Shown in pieces: positions 42,266 to 51,490 of a DNA stretch of 64,000 nt (its first letter is position 1; the number at the start of each line of letters is the position of its first letter). The notes below the pieces were generated by a model, which was not told the origin of the DNA, made no database searches, and saw nothing but the letters and a program-made list of their open reading frames with translations. The position numbers were made by a program, and so were the translations under genes. Source of the DNA: Acidimicrobiales bacterium (GTDB lineage Bacteria; Actinomycetota; Acidimicrobiia; Acidimicrobiales; Poriferisodalaceae). Location of the stretch: assembly GCA_041394185.1 (NCBI GenBank), contig JAWKIQ010000001.1:248001-312000 (forward strand), written 5' to 3'.

Positions 42266-43000
42266 TCAGGGGCTGCGACGCCTGAGCGTCAACGAGCACA
42301 GACCTAGCGCAGCGATGGCCATGAGTGCTGTGATTCCGAGGTCGACGATCACCGAACCCGACACGCCCGAGTTGTCCGAAACCGCGCGTAGGGCGTCGTA
42401 GGCAAATGTCAGTGGCAGGACCTCCGACACGATCTCGAGCGGTCGGGCCATGGCATGGCGCTCGACGAACAGCCCGCACAGCAGAAACTGTGGCAGCAGG
42501 AACGCGGGCATGAACTGGATCGCCTGAAACTCTGTGTGGGCGAATGCGCTGACGAACAAGCCGAGCGCCATGCCGAGAAGCGCATTTGCGACCGCCACCG
42601 CAATTGCCAACCATGTGGGGCCGGCGATGTTCAGGCCGAGAACGGCCATGCCCACAGTGAGAACAACAGCCGTCTGGGCCATTGCGACAATTGCGAACGC
42701 CGCCGCATAGCCAACGACAAGGCCGAGTTTCGCCGTGGGCAGCGACATCAGGCGCTCGAGGGTGCCAGACCTTCTCTCGCGAAGCATCGCTATCGAGGCG
42801 ACCAGAAACATCGAGACCAGCGGGAACACCCCGATGAGTGGCATGCCGACGCGCTGAAACACCAGCGGGCGGGCATCGAACGCAAAGCGGACGAGGACCA
42901 GCAGCAGGGTGGGCACCACCAACAACAGCGCAACCGTTCGATGATCGCGCCGCATCTGGCGGAGCACCCGGCTGGTGGTGGCCGTCGCCGTTGCCATCAT
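42266..43000 (-). CDS. ABC-2 type transporter permease
   Basis: 244 residues with six helices: LLLVVPTLLLVLVRFAF, VFPLVSMFLVASIAMLRERRSGTLERLMSLP (the ABC-2 signature region), LLGMALGLFVSAFAHTEFQAIQFMPAFLLPQFLLCGLF and EVLPLTFAYDALRAV. It is the membrane half of a two-gene exporter; its ATG overlaps the stop of the ATPase gene. DrrB/NodJ-like permeases export drugs or lipids. Confidence 0.87.
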   Translation of the reverse strand: MMATATATTSRVLRQMRRDHRTVALLLVVPTLLLVLVRFAFDARPLVFQRVGMPLIGVFPLVSMFLVASIAMLRERRSGTLERLMSLPTAKLGLVVGYAAAFAIVAMAQTAVVLTVGMAVLGLNIAGPTWLAIAVAVANALLGMALGLFVSAFAHTEFQAIQFMPAFLLPQFLLCGLFVERHAMARPLEIVSEVLPLTFAYDALRAVSDNSGVSGSVIVDLGITALMAIAALGLCSLTLRRRSP

Positions 43001-43757
43001 CGATCTTCGCCTTGCCGTGCGACGAGTTTCATGAATGCGTCCTCGACATCGCTTGCGCCCGCTTCTGACACCAGCCCCGCCGGGGTGCCCGAGGCGAGGA
43101 TCCGGCCTTCACGCATCAACACAAGCCGGTCGCATCTTGCGGCCTCGTCCATCACGTGGCTGGACACGACCACAGCAGCACCCGACGCCGCAATGGTGGC
43201 GAACTCGGCCCATAGCTCGGCTCGCAGGAGAGGGTCCAGGCCCACGGTTGGTTCGTCGAGAACCAGCAGCGGTGGGTTGGCGAGCAGTGCAACTGCGAGC
43301 GACACACGAGCGCGTTGACCGCCCGACAAGCGCTCGACCACCGCGTCCCGCATGTCCTCGAGGTGCACAGCGACCAGAACCTCGCTCATACGTGCAGCCG
43401 TACACCCCAACAGAGCGGCGAAATAGGACAGATTCTCGCCGACTGTCAGATCGCCGTAGACAGAGGCGTCTTGTGTCATGTAGCCGATGTCGCCTCGTCG
43501 AGAGCCGATTCGGGCGATTGACCCAGGACGAGGACCGATCCGGTCACGTTCGCCTGCACGCCCACGATGGTGCGCATCAATGTTGTCTTGCCGCACCCGC
43601 TGGGCCCAACGAGGCCGGTGACCTTTCCGCGGGACACGGTCAGCGAGAGGCTGCGCAACACCGATCGGTCGCCGCGCCGAACGCTGACGTCGGTCAACCG
43701 GACCGCATGGTCGAGTTGTGGGGCCGTGGATGGTGGCCCGGGTTCTTCAGCGGACAT
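42997..43757 (-). pseudogene. ABC transporter ATPase, interrupted by a one-base frameshift
   Basis: The N-terminal part, from ATG 43757, contains Walker A (GLVGPSGCGKTTLMRTIVG) and reads to a stop at 43476 after SALDEATSAT. The rest continues in another frame from about 43490: RRGDIGYMTQDASVYGDLTV (Q-loop), LSGGQRARVSLAVAL (signature), PPLLVLDEPTVGLDP (Walker B), SSHVMDEAARCDRLVLM (H-loop). Loss of one base around 43485-43495 explains it. An intact version would be about 253 residues, partner of the ABC-2 permease. Decay or assembly error. Confidence 0.83.
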
Positions 43758-43914
43758 TGGCAGCGCCTCGCTGTTGTCGGCCCGGCGCAACTCGTCTCTG
43801 TCGGCGAGCACCGCCGGGCGGCCACCTTGCCGTGACCAGACCAGACCTTACTGCGTGCAGGATGCTCGACAACCGGGCCTATTGTTCGGGCCGTCGCAGA
43901 GGGATGGAGAACCA

Positions 43915-44943
43915 GTGAACGCCGAGCAGAGCATCGATGACCACCCAGCTTGGGAAGCCCTCGCCGAGCTGTACCACCGATACCTGACGGGTTTGCTCCT
44001 GGGTATGGTCACGCGAATCGGAACCGGGCCCGCAGCCGAGGTCGTGTTCCGCACCTTCCGAAACCAGCATCTCGAAGCGTTCCTGCCCGGTCTCGACAAG
44101 CTGGGTCTGACCGACGAGCCCGATGCGGTGGCGTGCGCCAAGTACCACGTCCTGTCCAACGCTCTGGGAGGGGTCAGGGTCGAGTGGATTCCCGAATCGG
44201 ACACCAAGTCCTGGGTGCGCTATCTGCCGCCCCGGTGGGTGTTCGACGGCACCGCGGTGTGTGGAATACCCAGCGAGTTGAGTCGCGCCATGCTGCGCGG
44301 CTGGCACGGCCACAACGGCGTGTCTCTGGGCAACGACAGGCTGGGGTTTGTCGCAACCTCCCAGACCACCGACGGTCAGCCCGGCTTGGTCGGCTACTAC
44401 ATCGAAGAGTCCGCTCCGCTGCAACCCGAAGACCGCGTCAGGTTTCGCCCGGGCGAACGCCCGCCCGGGCCGGCCGCAGAGCTGCCCACTCCGTCGTGGG
44501 ACCCGGTGCGCCTGGCGAAGGTCAACCGCAACTACGCAATGAACTACATCCACACGATCCTGCCGGCCATGACCTCGGTTCTCGGTCCGGCGGGCACCAG
44601 AAGTGTCGCCGTCGTGGTGGGCCATCAGATCGGAATGCAGTTTCATCCTGCTGTGATGGACCTTGTGGGCGCCGACGGTTCGTTCGCGGATCGGCTGGGG
44701 CGACTGCTGAGCGGCCACGGCACCCCGGCCCAGGTCGAGCGGCCGGGCGAGCACCACCGCGTTCGGCTCGATCGGTGGCGGCTGTTCGATCCTGACTCGA
44801 CACACGCCGTGGTGTTCGAGGGTTGGAACGCTCTTTGGGAGGGCCTGGCCGTCATGGAAGACGTTCGTCTGGTGGTTCGTCAGAGGCTGGACCTGGGCGA
44901 CCCGTGTTTCGAGTGGGAGGTCCGCCCCGAGTCTCCCGAATGA
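43915..44943 (+). CDS. Conserved-looking cytoplasmic protein of unknown function
   Basis: 342 residues, no signal peptide or helix of membrane length. Features: an N-terminal helical part (HPAWEALAELYHRYLTGLLLGMVTRIG), Cys in AVACAKYHVLSN, an aromatic stretch WVRYLPPRWVFDGTAVCGIP, RAMLRGWHGHNGVSLGN and C-terminal GDPCFEWEVRP. It resembles proteins with an L-2-amino-thiazoline-carboxylate-hydrolase-like layout only loosely; I do not assign a function. GTG at 43915 has GGATGGAGA 5 bases upstream. It is divergent from the ABC exporter. Confidence 0.6.
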   Translation: MNAEQSIDDHPAWEALAELYHRYLTGLLLGMVTRIGTGPAAEVVFRTFRNQHLEAFLPGLDKLGLTDEPDAVACAKYHVLSNALGGVRVEWIPESDTKSWVRYLPPRWVFDGTAVCGIPSELSRAMLRGWHGHNGVSLGNDRLGFVATSQTTDGQPGLVGYYIEESAPLQPEDRVRFRPGERPPGPAAELPTPSWDPVRLAKVNRNYAMNYIHTILPAMTSVLGPAGTRSVAVVVGHQIGMQFHPAVMDLVGADGSFADRLGRLLSGHGTPAQVERPGEHHRVRLDRWRLFDPDSTHAVVFEGWNALWEGLAVMEDVRLVVRQRLDLGDPCFEWEVRPESPE

Positions 44944-44993
44944 GGCTCGGTCGTCGCTGTCGACAGTCGCGGTGGGGAGGGCTACGTTGCACC

Positions 44994-46226
44994 ATGGCCG
45001 CAAGCGAGGAAGCGTCTTTGGGTCCGCGCTTTTGGACGCTCTGGTCGGCATTCACCGCAACCAACCTGGCCGATGGTCTGAGCCTCGTCGCGCTGCCGCT
45101 GTTGGCCCTTGCCGCCACAGACGATGCTCGTCTCGTGGCGATGGTGGTGATGTTCCAGTACCTGCCATTCCTTGTCATCGGGTTGCCGGCTGGGGTGGTA
45201 ATCGACCGCTTCGACCGGCGTCGCATTGCGGTCGCGGCCCAGATGGCGCGCGCCGCTGTGGTGGGCGGGCTCGGCCTGGCGTTGCTGCAGGGAACTCCGG
45301 CTCCGGCAGTCCTGTTCGTCGTCTCGTTTCTGATCGGCGTCAGCGAGGTCTTGACCGACGGCGGGCTCCCGGCACTGGTGAGGGCGTTGGTGCGTCTGGA
45401 TCAACTCGAGGTCGCGAACGCCAGGCTTTCTGCCACCCAGACCGTCAGCAACGCGTTCGTCGGTCCGCCCCTTGGAGCGCTGCTCTTCGAGCTGGACATG
45501 TCGTTGCCATTCATCGCCTCGGCCGCCGTGACGATGCTGGGCGTCGTTGGCCTCTTGCGCCTGCCGGGTACCTATGAGCCAGCGGTCGAAGAAGCCGAAT
45601 CCCTTGACATTCGCAGCGTCCTGGTCGGCGTTCGCTACGTATGGTCCCACGACGTGCTGCGGCCTTTGGTGGTGGCCGTTGGACTGTTCTCGTTCGTCGG
45701 GGCGGCGGGCAACGGCGTGTTCGTCGTGCTCGCGTCCGAGCGCTTCGGGCTGGACGGCGTCGGGTTCGGCTTGCTCATCAGTTTCGACGCGATCGCGGCC
45801 GTTCTGACTTCGACGGTTGTCGCCGGCTTCATCTCCCGAACGTCCCATTCGTGGAGCATGCGAACGGCGGTGATCTGTTTCGTCATTGCGTCGATGCTTT
45901 ACGGGTTGTCGACAAACCCTGTCCTGGCGTTTGCCGGTGCCTTGTTCGCCGGAGTTTCAGGACCCGGCTGGAACATCGTCTCGGCCACCGTCCGGCAGAG
46001 ACTTGTTCCCGACGCCGTGTTCGGCCGGATGATGACTGCCTACCTGTTCATCGCGTGGGGAGCGCGCCCGCTGGGTGCGTTGATTGGAGGATTCGTCGCC
46101 GAGCGCTGGGGACCCCAGTGGGTTTGGATCGGCGCGGGGCTGGTCGTGGGCTCGCTGCTGATCACCGCAAGATCGATGTTTGCCCGCATCGATGCGGCCA
46201 TGGATCCAGGCAGGCCAGCTGATTAG
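44994..46226 (+). CDS. MFS transporter (EntS/MFS_3-like)
   Basis: 410 residues, twelve helices. NLADGLSLVALPLLALAATDDARLVAMVVMFQYLPFLVIGLPAGVVIDRFDRRRI contains the MFS motif A (GxxxDRxxRR variant GVVIDRFDRRRIAV). GPPLGALLFELDMSLPFIASAA matches the MFS_3 group, which includes enterobactin and macrolide exporters. Substrate unknown. ATG 44994 is preceded by GGGGAGGG at 13 bases. Confidence 0.85.
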   Translation: MAASEEASLGPRFWTLWSAFTATNLADGLSLVALPLLALAATDDARLVAMVVMFQYLPFLVIGLPAGVVIDRFDRRRIAVAAQMARAAVVGGLGLALLQGTPAPAVLFVVSFLIGVSEVLTDGGLPALVRALVRLDQLEVANARLSATQTVSNAFVGPPLGALLFELDMSLPFIASAAVTMLGVVGLLRLPGTYEPAVEEAESLDIRSVLVGVRYVWSHDVLRPLVVAVGLFSFVGAAGNGVFVVLASERFGLDGVGFGLLISFDAIAAVLTSTVVAGFISRTSHSWSMRTAVICFVIASMLYGLSTNPVLAFAGALFAGVSGPGWNIVSATVRQRLVPDAVFGRMMTAYLFIAWGARPLGALIGGFVAERWGPQWVWIGAGLVVGSLLITARSMFARIDAAMDPGRPAD

Positions 46227-46262
46227 TGGCAGCTGCCGAGCGGCCGACCCTGGGGTGACCCG

Positions 46263-46895
46263 TCAGTCGTCGTGTCGGCGCTTGGTGCGGTCGCCGAACA
46301 ACTCGGTGTAGTCGGCCAACGCGGCCTCGACCACCGCGCGGGCGTGCTCGGCCCCGTAGGTGCCAATCACCTCGATGGCATTGGGCTTTTGGCCCGTGAT
46401 GTCCATCTTGTAGGTGGCGAAGTAGTGCACGATGCGCTGCACCACCGCAGTGGGAAGGTTCTTGATGTCCTTGGCGTAGTCGAAGACGGTGTCGCTCTCG
46501 AGCACGGCCACGATCTTGTCGTCGGCCTCGCCACCGTCGAGAACCTGTATACCGCCGAGGATGCGGGCCGGAAGCACCACCTCGGCCCGGTCGATGCGTT
46601 GCTGGCTCAGCACGCAGATGTCTAGAGGGTCGCCGTCCCCGGTGTCGGCACTCGGTGTCAGATCGGCGACCCTCTGACCGCAGTACGTGCGCGGTATGAA
46701 GCCATACAGCGTCGGCGGCAGGGCAGACGAACCCTGGGGTCGGTCGACCCGCAGATAGCCGGTGATCTTGTCGATCTCGTACTTGACGGCATCGAACGGG
46801 GTGATCTCGATGAACGCGTCGACGACGTTAGGGGCCTTGTCCCCGATGGGGAGGCCATGCCATGGGTGGGCGCGGAAGCGGTCGAAATTTCTGAT
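46263..46895 (-). CDS. ppa: Inorganic pyrophosphatase (family I), start codon unclear
   Basis: About 210 residues. Family I marks: KYEIDKITGYLRVDRPQG, LYGFIPRTYCG, the metal site DGDPLDICVLS, and VLPARILGGIQVLDGGEADDKIVAV. It hydrolyses pyrophosphate to phosphate. The conserved N-terminus (FRAHPWHGLPIGDKAPNVVDAFIEI) is in frame and open, yet no ATG, GTG or TTG lies in frame between it and the upstream stop; the first canonical start (GTG 46613) would cut off half the protein including active-site residues. The boundary given begins at an ATC at 46893-46895. A non-standard start or a base error near the start are the options. Confidence 0.8.
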   Translation of the reverse strand: MRNFDRFRAHPWHGLPIGDKAPNVVDAFIEITPFDAVKYEIDKITGYLRVDRPQGSSALPPTLYGFIPRTYCGQRVADLTPSADTGDGDPLDICVLSQQRIDRAEVVLPARILGGIQVLDGGEADDKIVAVLESDTVFDYAKDIKNLPTAVVQRIVHYFATYKMDITGQKPNAIEVIGTYGAEHARAVVEAALADYTELFGDRTKRRHDD

Positions 46896-46939
46896 GAGCC
46901 GATGGTACGCGATGCCCCCGACCGATGGTGGTCGAGCGT

Positions 46940-47428
46940 CTAGCGCCCGGTCAGCTCGGTGAACTTCTCGGCGAAGGGGCCCGGACCCGCCGTCTTGACG
47001 ATGTCGAAGTCGACCGAGGAACCATCGACGAAGGTGATCAGCATCTTGCCCGCCAGCTTGCCCTGGTCGACCTCGATCGATTTCACCTGATCGAGCGGGA
47101 TCGACGCGTTGAGACCCTTGGGGCGACCCGACAGGGCGCTGTGGCCAAACACCAGCAGCCGCTGGGCCGACAGGCCGAGCACCGCCTTGCCGGCGGGGAT
47201 GTCGAGGGTGATGCCTTCGCCAGACTTCTGATCTGAGTCCTTGATGCGCTTGCTCGCCAGCGCCTCGCCGGCGATCGCCCCGACGGCCCCTCCGATGGCA
47301 CCGAAGGCAACCTGGCGGCGGATGGCGCCCGGGGGCTGGCCGAATGTGGCGGCCAGCACTTCCTCACCCGGAAGCAGGTCCTGGGTGCAATGCTTGTTGA
47401 TCTTCTTCGCGAAGTCGATCATCGCCAT
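46940..47428 (-). CDS. PH-like-domain protein of unknown function
   Basis: 162 residues. MIDFAKKINKHCTQDLLPGEEVLAATFGQPPGAI leads into a Gly/Ala-rich segment (VAFGAIGGAVGAIAGEALAS) and a beta-rich C-terminal part (KAVLGLSAQRLLVFGHSALSGRPKGLNASIPLDQVKSIEVDQGKLAGKMLITFVDGSSVDFDIVKT) with the pattern of small bacterial PH-like domains that convert 'L..T..RLLVF'. Cytoplasmic or membrane-associated. ATG 47428 chosen for its homology start and GGGAAAG upstream. Confidence 0.6.
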   Translation of the reverse strand: MAMIDFAKKINKHCTQDLLPGEEVLAATFGQPPGAIRRQVAFGAIGGAVGAIAGEALASKRIKDSDQKSGEGITLDIPAGKAVLGLSAQRLLVFGHSALSGRPKGLNASIPLDQVKSIEVDQGKLAGKMLITFVDGSSVDFDIVKTAGPGPFAEKFTELTGR

Positions 47429-47625
47429 GTGAATCTTTCCCCTGTCTCGCGCTCTGCGTCGGCCCGATCCACAATTGTCGCACGCACGATCGAGGCCGAC
47501 GGTTATCGATCGGCCCACAAGTAGTCACCTGAAGCCTTACCGGTTGCCGCCGAGTTGGTCGCCGTAGACCCTTTGACGGCATGATGGCCGATGGCTCGTC
47601 GACTTCTAGAGGGTGACTCTCGCAA

Positions 47626-48303
47626 ATGGAATTCCAGGATCTGATCTTCGACCGGCGCAGCATCCGGGGGTACAAGCCCGATCCGGTGCCGCGCCAGCTG
47701 CTGGCAGAGATCATCGAAGTGGCGGCGCAGAGCCCATCGTCGATGAACACCCAGCCCTGGTACGTACACGTCGTCACCGGCGACGTGCTCGACCAGATTC
47801 GGCGTGGCAACACCGAGCAGATGCTCGCAACGGGCAAACCCGATCGCGAGATCCGAGGCCACGGCCGCTATGAGGGCGTGCACCGCGATCGCCAGAAGCG
47901 TGTAGCCGCCCAGCTGTTCGAGGCGGCTGGCATCGGGTGGGAGAACAAGGAGCAACGCACCGACTGGACAATGCGCGGCTTCCGCCAATTCGACGCTCCG
48001 GTGTCGGTCATCGGATGTATCGATCGCGAGCTCGAAGACTCGACCGAGGCCTACTTCGATCTCGGGCAGTTCGTGCACGCGATGGTGTTGGCAGCCTGGG
48101 ATCGAGGTGTGGGCTCGGTGATCAACGGCCAGGGAATCATGCAGTCTTCTGTGGTGCGTGCCCACGCCCAGATTCCCGACGACCAACTGATCGTCATCAC
48201 TGTCGCGATGGGGTTCCCCGCCGAGGGTTTCGCGGCCAACGACGTGGTCTCCGAGCGTCGCTCCGTCGACGAGATTGCGTCGTTCCTGGGTTTCGACGAC
48301 TGA
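47626..48303 (+). CDS. FMN-dependent nitroreductase-family protein
   Basis: 225 residues: FDRRSIRGYKPDPVPRQLLAEIIEVAAQSPSSMNTQPWYVHVVTGDVL is the conserved N-terminus of the nitroreductase fold (RRS-R and S-x-x-N-x-Q-P-W FMN contacts), and LGQFVHAMVLAAWDRGVGSVINGQG with VAMGFPAEGFAANDVVSERRSVDEI the C-terminus. FMN homodimer reducing nitroaromatics or quinones with NAD(P)H. ATG 47626. Confidence 0.88.
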   Translation: MEFQDLIFDRRSIRGYKPDPVPRQLLAEIIEVAAQSPSSMNTQPWYVHVVTGDVLDQIRRGNTEQMLATGKPDREIRGHGRYEGVHRDRQKRVAAQLFEAAGIGWENKEQRTDWTMRGFRQFDAPVSVIGCIDRELEDSTEAYFDLGQFVHAMVLAAWDRGVGSVINGQGIMQSSVVRAHAQIPDDQLIVITVAMGFPAEGFAANDVVSERRSVDEIASFLGFDD

Positions 48304-48393
48304 CCAGTCGCCCTGAAATTGCACACTCGCTTACGGATCCCACCAGGGTCCTGACCTAGCGTCGGTCGAACCGACGCCCGCCAAGGAGTTCTC

Positions 48394-49215
48394 ATGGACA
48401 TCATTCTCACCGGAACCGGGTCGCCGCTGCCCGACCCCAACAGGGCCGGGCCCTCGACGCTGGTCAAGGCCGGCGACACCCAGATCCTGGTCGACGCGGG
48501 CAGGGGCACCGTCATGCGCCTAGCGGGCGCTGGCACGTTGCCCGGCTTCTTGTCGGCGGTGCTGATCACGCACCTGCACAGCGACCATGTGTGTGCGTTG
48601 AACGACGTCATCACGACGCACTGGATAATGACCCAGGGCAACGTTGCCCTGCCCATCTATGGCCCGGTGGGCACGGCCGAGTTCGTCGAGCGCCAAGTGC
48701 ATGCACTCGAAGCCGACATCAGCTATCGCATCGCACACCACGAAGCGCTGACCGTGGGCCCTCAGGTCGCGGTGACCGAGCTCGAACCCGGCGATTCGTT
48801 TGTGGTTGGCGACGTGTCGGTGACCACCGCAGCAACCGAACACGCCCCCGTTCGACCCACGATCGGCTTCCGGCTCGAGCATCAGGGCAGCACCGCAGCG
48901 CTGGTGGGCGACACCCTGCCCTGCGCCGGAGTCGACGAGCTTGCGAACGGCGCAGATGTCTATGTGCAGACGGTAATCAGGCGCGACATCGTCGAGAAGT
49001 TCCGCAACGCGATGATGCTCGACATCCTCGACTATCACTCCGGCGTGGTCGACGCAGCCGAAACCGCCGCCAGGGTCGGTGCCAAGCGCCTGGCGATGAC
49101 CCACCTGGTGCCCGCGCCCACGCCCGAGCAATATCCCGAGTGGGTTGCAAGAGCGGCCGAGCACTATGACGGCCAGATCATCATCGGCGACGACCTGACG
49201 ACCATCGAGGTCTGA
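48394..49215 (+). CDS. Metallo-beta-lactamase-fold hydrolase (RNase Z-like family)
   Basis: 273 residues. MDIILTGTGSPLPDPNRAGPSTLVKAGDTQILVDAG, the zinc motif VLITHLHSDHVCALND, later ALVGDTLPCAGVDELANGADVYVQ and RLAMTHLVPAPTPEQYPEW. The layout is that of the RNase Z/arylsulfatase-like MBL group. Four bases before the sulfatase gene, hence probably co-transcribed; a role alongside sulfate-ester hydrolysis is plausible but not shown. AAGGAG precedes the ATG. Confidence 0.85.
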   Translation: MDIILTGTGSPLPDPNRAGPSTLVKAGDTQILVDAGRGTVMRLAGAGTLPGFLSAVLITHLHSDHVCALNDVITTHWIMTQGNVALPIYGPVGTAEFVERQVHALEADISYRIAHHEALTVGPQVAVTELEPGDSFVVGDVSVTTAATEHAPVRPTIGFRLEHQGSTAALVGDTLPCAGVDELANGADVYVQTVIRRDIVEKFRNAMMLDILDYHSGVVDAAETAARVGAKRLAMTHLVPAPTPEQYPEWVARAAEHYDGQIIIGDDLTTIEV

Positions 49216-49219
49216 ATCG

Positions 49220-51487
49220 ATGGCCGAGTTCAAGGGCACCATCGGTCGCACGCTCGCCGACAGCACTCCACACTTCGAAGAGCCGCCGCATCCGGGTGAA
49301 CAGGCCCCCAACGTCGTCATCGTCTTGTTGGACGACACCGGCTTTGCCCAGTTCGGCTGCTATGGCTCCGACATCGATACCCCGAACGTCGATGCTCTGG
49401 CCGCCAACGGGGTGCAGTTCACCAACTTCCATGTGACGCCGCTGTGTTCGCCCACCAGGGCCGCACTGTTGACCGGTCGTTCGCAGCACGCCGTGGGCAT
49501 GCGCGGCGTGTCGAACTGGCGCACAGGGTTTCCTCACCAGCTGGGCCACATCTCGAACTCGGCGGCAACCGTTGCAGAGGTGTTGAAGAGCCACGGCTAC
49601 GCCACGTTCTGCACCGGCAAGTGGCACCTGGCCCCAACCGAGGACACCTCGGCGGCCGGGCCGTTCGACCAGTGGCCGCTGGCGCGTGGGTTCGATCGCT
49701 TCTATGGCTTCCTCGAGGGCGAGACCGACCAATTTCACCCCGAACTGGTCCGTGACAACACCCATATCGATGCACCGGCGACGCCCGAAGAGGGCTACCA
49801 CCTGTCCGAAGACCTGGTCGATCAGCTGCTGCAGATGATCAACGACAGCAAGGGAGTCAGGCCAGACCGACCGTTCTTCGCCTACCTGCCGTTTGGCGCG
49901 ACCCACGCGCCGCATCAAGCGCCACAGGCCTATCTGGACAAGTACCGCGGCCGCTACGACGAGGGCTGGGATGTCGTTCGCCAGCGCTGGTACCAGCGCC
50001 AGATCGACCTAGGAGTCATACCCCAGCACGCGGTGTTGGCGCCCCGTAACCCCGGTGTCGTTGCTTGGGACGAGCTTCCAGAGAATCAGAAGCGTCTGGC
50101 GTGCAGGCTGCAGGAAGCATTCGCCGCCTTCCTCGACCACACCGACGATCAGATCGGCCGACTGGTCGACGGACTCGCGCAGATGGGCGAGCTCGACAAC
50201 ACGATCCTGGTGGTCTTGGCCGACAACGGCGCTTCCCAAGAGGGCGGTCCGTTCGGGGTGATGCACGAGATGAAGTTCTTCAACGGCATCCTCGAATCTC
50301 CAGACGAGGCCATCGAGCGCATCGACGAAATCGGCGGGCCGAACAGCCACACCAACTATCCGTGGGGCTGGGCCCAGGCCGGCAACTCACCGTTTCGCTG
50401 GTACAAGCAGAACACCCACGAGGGTGGTGTGCACGTGCCGATGATCATGCACTGGCCGGCCCGACTGGGTGGTGGCAACGCCGGCACCAAGCGGTCTCAG
50501 TTCGTCAACGTCTCCGACATCGCTCCGACCATCTACGAGCTGTTGGGCGTCACCCCACCAGAGGTCTATCGGGGTATCGAACAGATGCCCGTGACGGGCC
50601 ATTCGTTCGCCACCCTGCTCGACGACGGCGACGCGCCCGCGGCCAACCGGCTGCAGTACTTCGAGAACGCCGGCAGCCGGGCCGTCATCGCCGAACTCGA
50701 TGGTGTGTGGTGGAAGGCGGTGACCAAGCACAAGCAGGGCGACGACTTCGACACCGAACCCTGGGAGTTGTACGACCTCGACGCCGACCCGTCCGAATGC
50801 ACCAACCTGGCCGATGGCAACCCCGAGCGACTCGCCCAGCTGGTCGACCTGTGGTGGGCCGAGGCCGAACGCCACGGGGTGTTGCCGCTGGACGACCGCA
50901 CGCTGGCGCTGTTCGCCTCTCGCCTCAGCGACCAGTCGCCCCACCGCACCGACCGCCGCTATGTCTACCGACCGCCGATGTCGCCGATACCGGCACAACC
51001 CTCGGCAACGCTGGGAGGCCGGGCGTTCGACCTCCCGGCGCAGACCACCTGTCGCCCGGGCGACGAGGGGGTGTTGTGGGCCACCGGCAACCAGAACTCT
51101 GGCTGTTCGGTGTTCGTCCAGAACGGTCGCCTGGTGGTCGACTACAACGCATTCAACGATCACACCATCGTCGAGTCAGAGATCGAGGTACCCGTGGGCG
51201 ACAGCGAGGTGGCAGTTCACCTCGAGCGAGACGGACGCAAGACCGGTTGGGTCGAGGTGTCGATTGACGGCACACCTTGTGGCCGAGCGCCCATCGGGTT
51301 CTACATGCGCATGGTTTCGTCGGTCGGTTCCAGCGTGGGAATGGACCACGGGTCGGCGGTGTCTGCCCGGTATTCAGCACCGTTCGCCTTCACCGGCACG
51401 TTGCACGAGGTCGCCATTCAACTGCCGGCGCGCAGCAGTCGCTCTACCGACTCGGCTGCCGCCGCCAGCGAAATGGCCCGTCAGTGA
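49220..51487 (+). CDS. Arylsulfatase (formylglycine type)
   Basis: 755 residues. PNVVIVLLDDTGFAQFGCYG supplies the metal Asp pair; TPLCSPTRAALLTGR is the sulfatase signature with Cys76 to be converted to formylglycine; TGKWHLAP holds the Lys/His pair, and VVLADNGASQEGG the second metal DN. A C-terminal beta-rich domain (about residues 590-740) is typical of large bacterial arylsulfatases. No signal peptide is seen, so it acts in the cytoplasm or is exported otherwise. It needs a formylglycine-generating enzyme, which is not in the window. It follows the MBL gene directly. Confidence 0.9.
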   Translation: MAEFKGTIGRTLADSTPHFEEPPHPGEQAPNVVIVLLDDTGFAQFGCYGSDIDTPNVDALAANGVQFTNFHVTPLCSPTRAALLTGRSQHAVGMRGVSNWRTGFPHQLGHISNSAATVAEVLKSHGYATFCTGKWHLAPTEDTSAAGPFDQWPLARGFDRFYGFLEGETDQFHPELVRDNTHIDAPATPEEGYHLSEDLVDQLLQMINDSKGVRPDRPFFAYLPFGATHAPHQAPQAYLDKYRGRYDEGWDVVRQRWYQRQIDLGVIPQHAVLAPRNPGVVAWDELPENQKRLACRLQEAFAAFLDHTDDQIGRLVDGLAQMGELDNTILVVLADNGASQEGGPFGVMHEMKFFNGILESPDEAIERIDEIGGPNSHTNYPWGWAQAGNSPFRWYKQNTHEGGVHVPMIMHWPARLGGGNAGTKRSQFVNVSDIAPTIYELLGVTPPEVYRGIEQMPVTGHSFATLLDDGDAPAANRLQYFENAGSRAVIAELDGVWWKAVTKHKQGDDFDTEPWELYDLDADPSECTNLADGNPERLAQLVDLWWAEAERHGVLPLDDRTLALFASRLSDQSPHRTDRRYVYRPPMSPIPAQPSATLGGRAFDLPAQTTCRPGDEGVLWATGNQNSGCSVFVQNGRLVVDYNAFNDHTIVESEIEVPVGDSEVAVHLERDGRKTGWVEVSIDGTPCGRAPIGFYMRMVSSVGSSVGMDHGSAVSARYSAPFAFTGTLHEVAIQLPARSSRSTDSAAAASEMARQ

Positions 51488-51490
51488 GGC

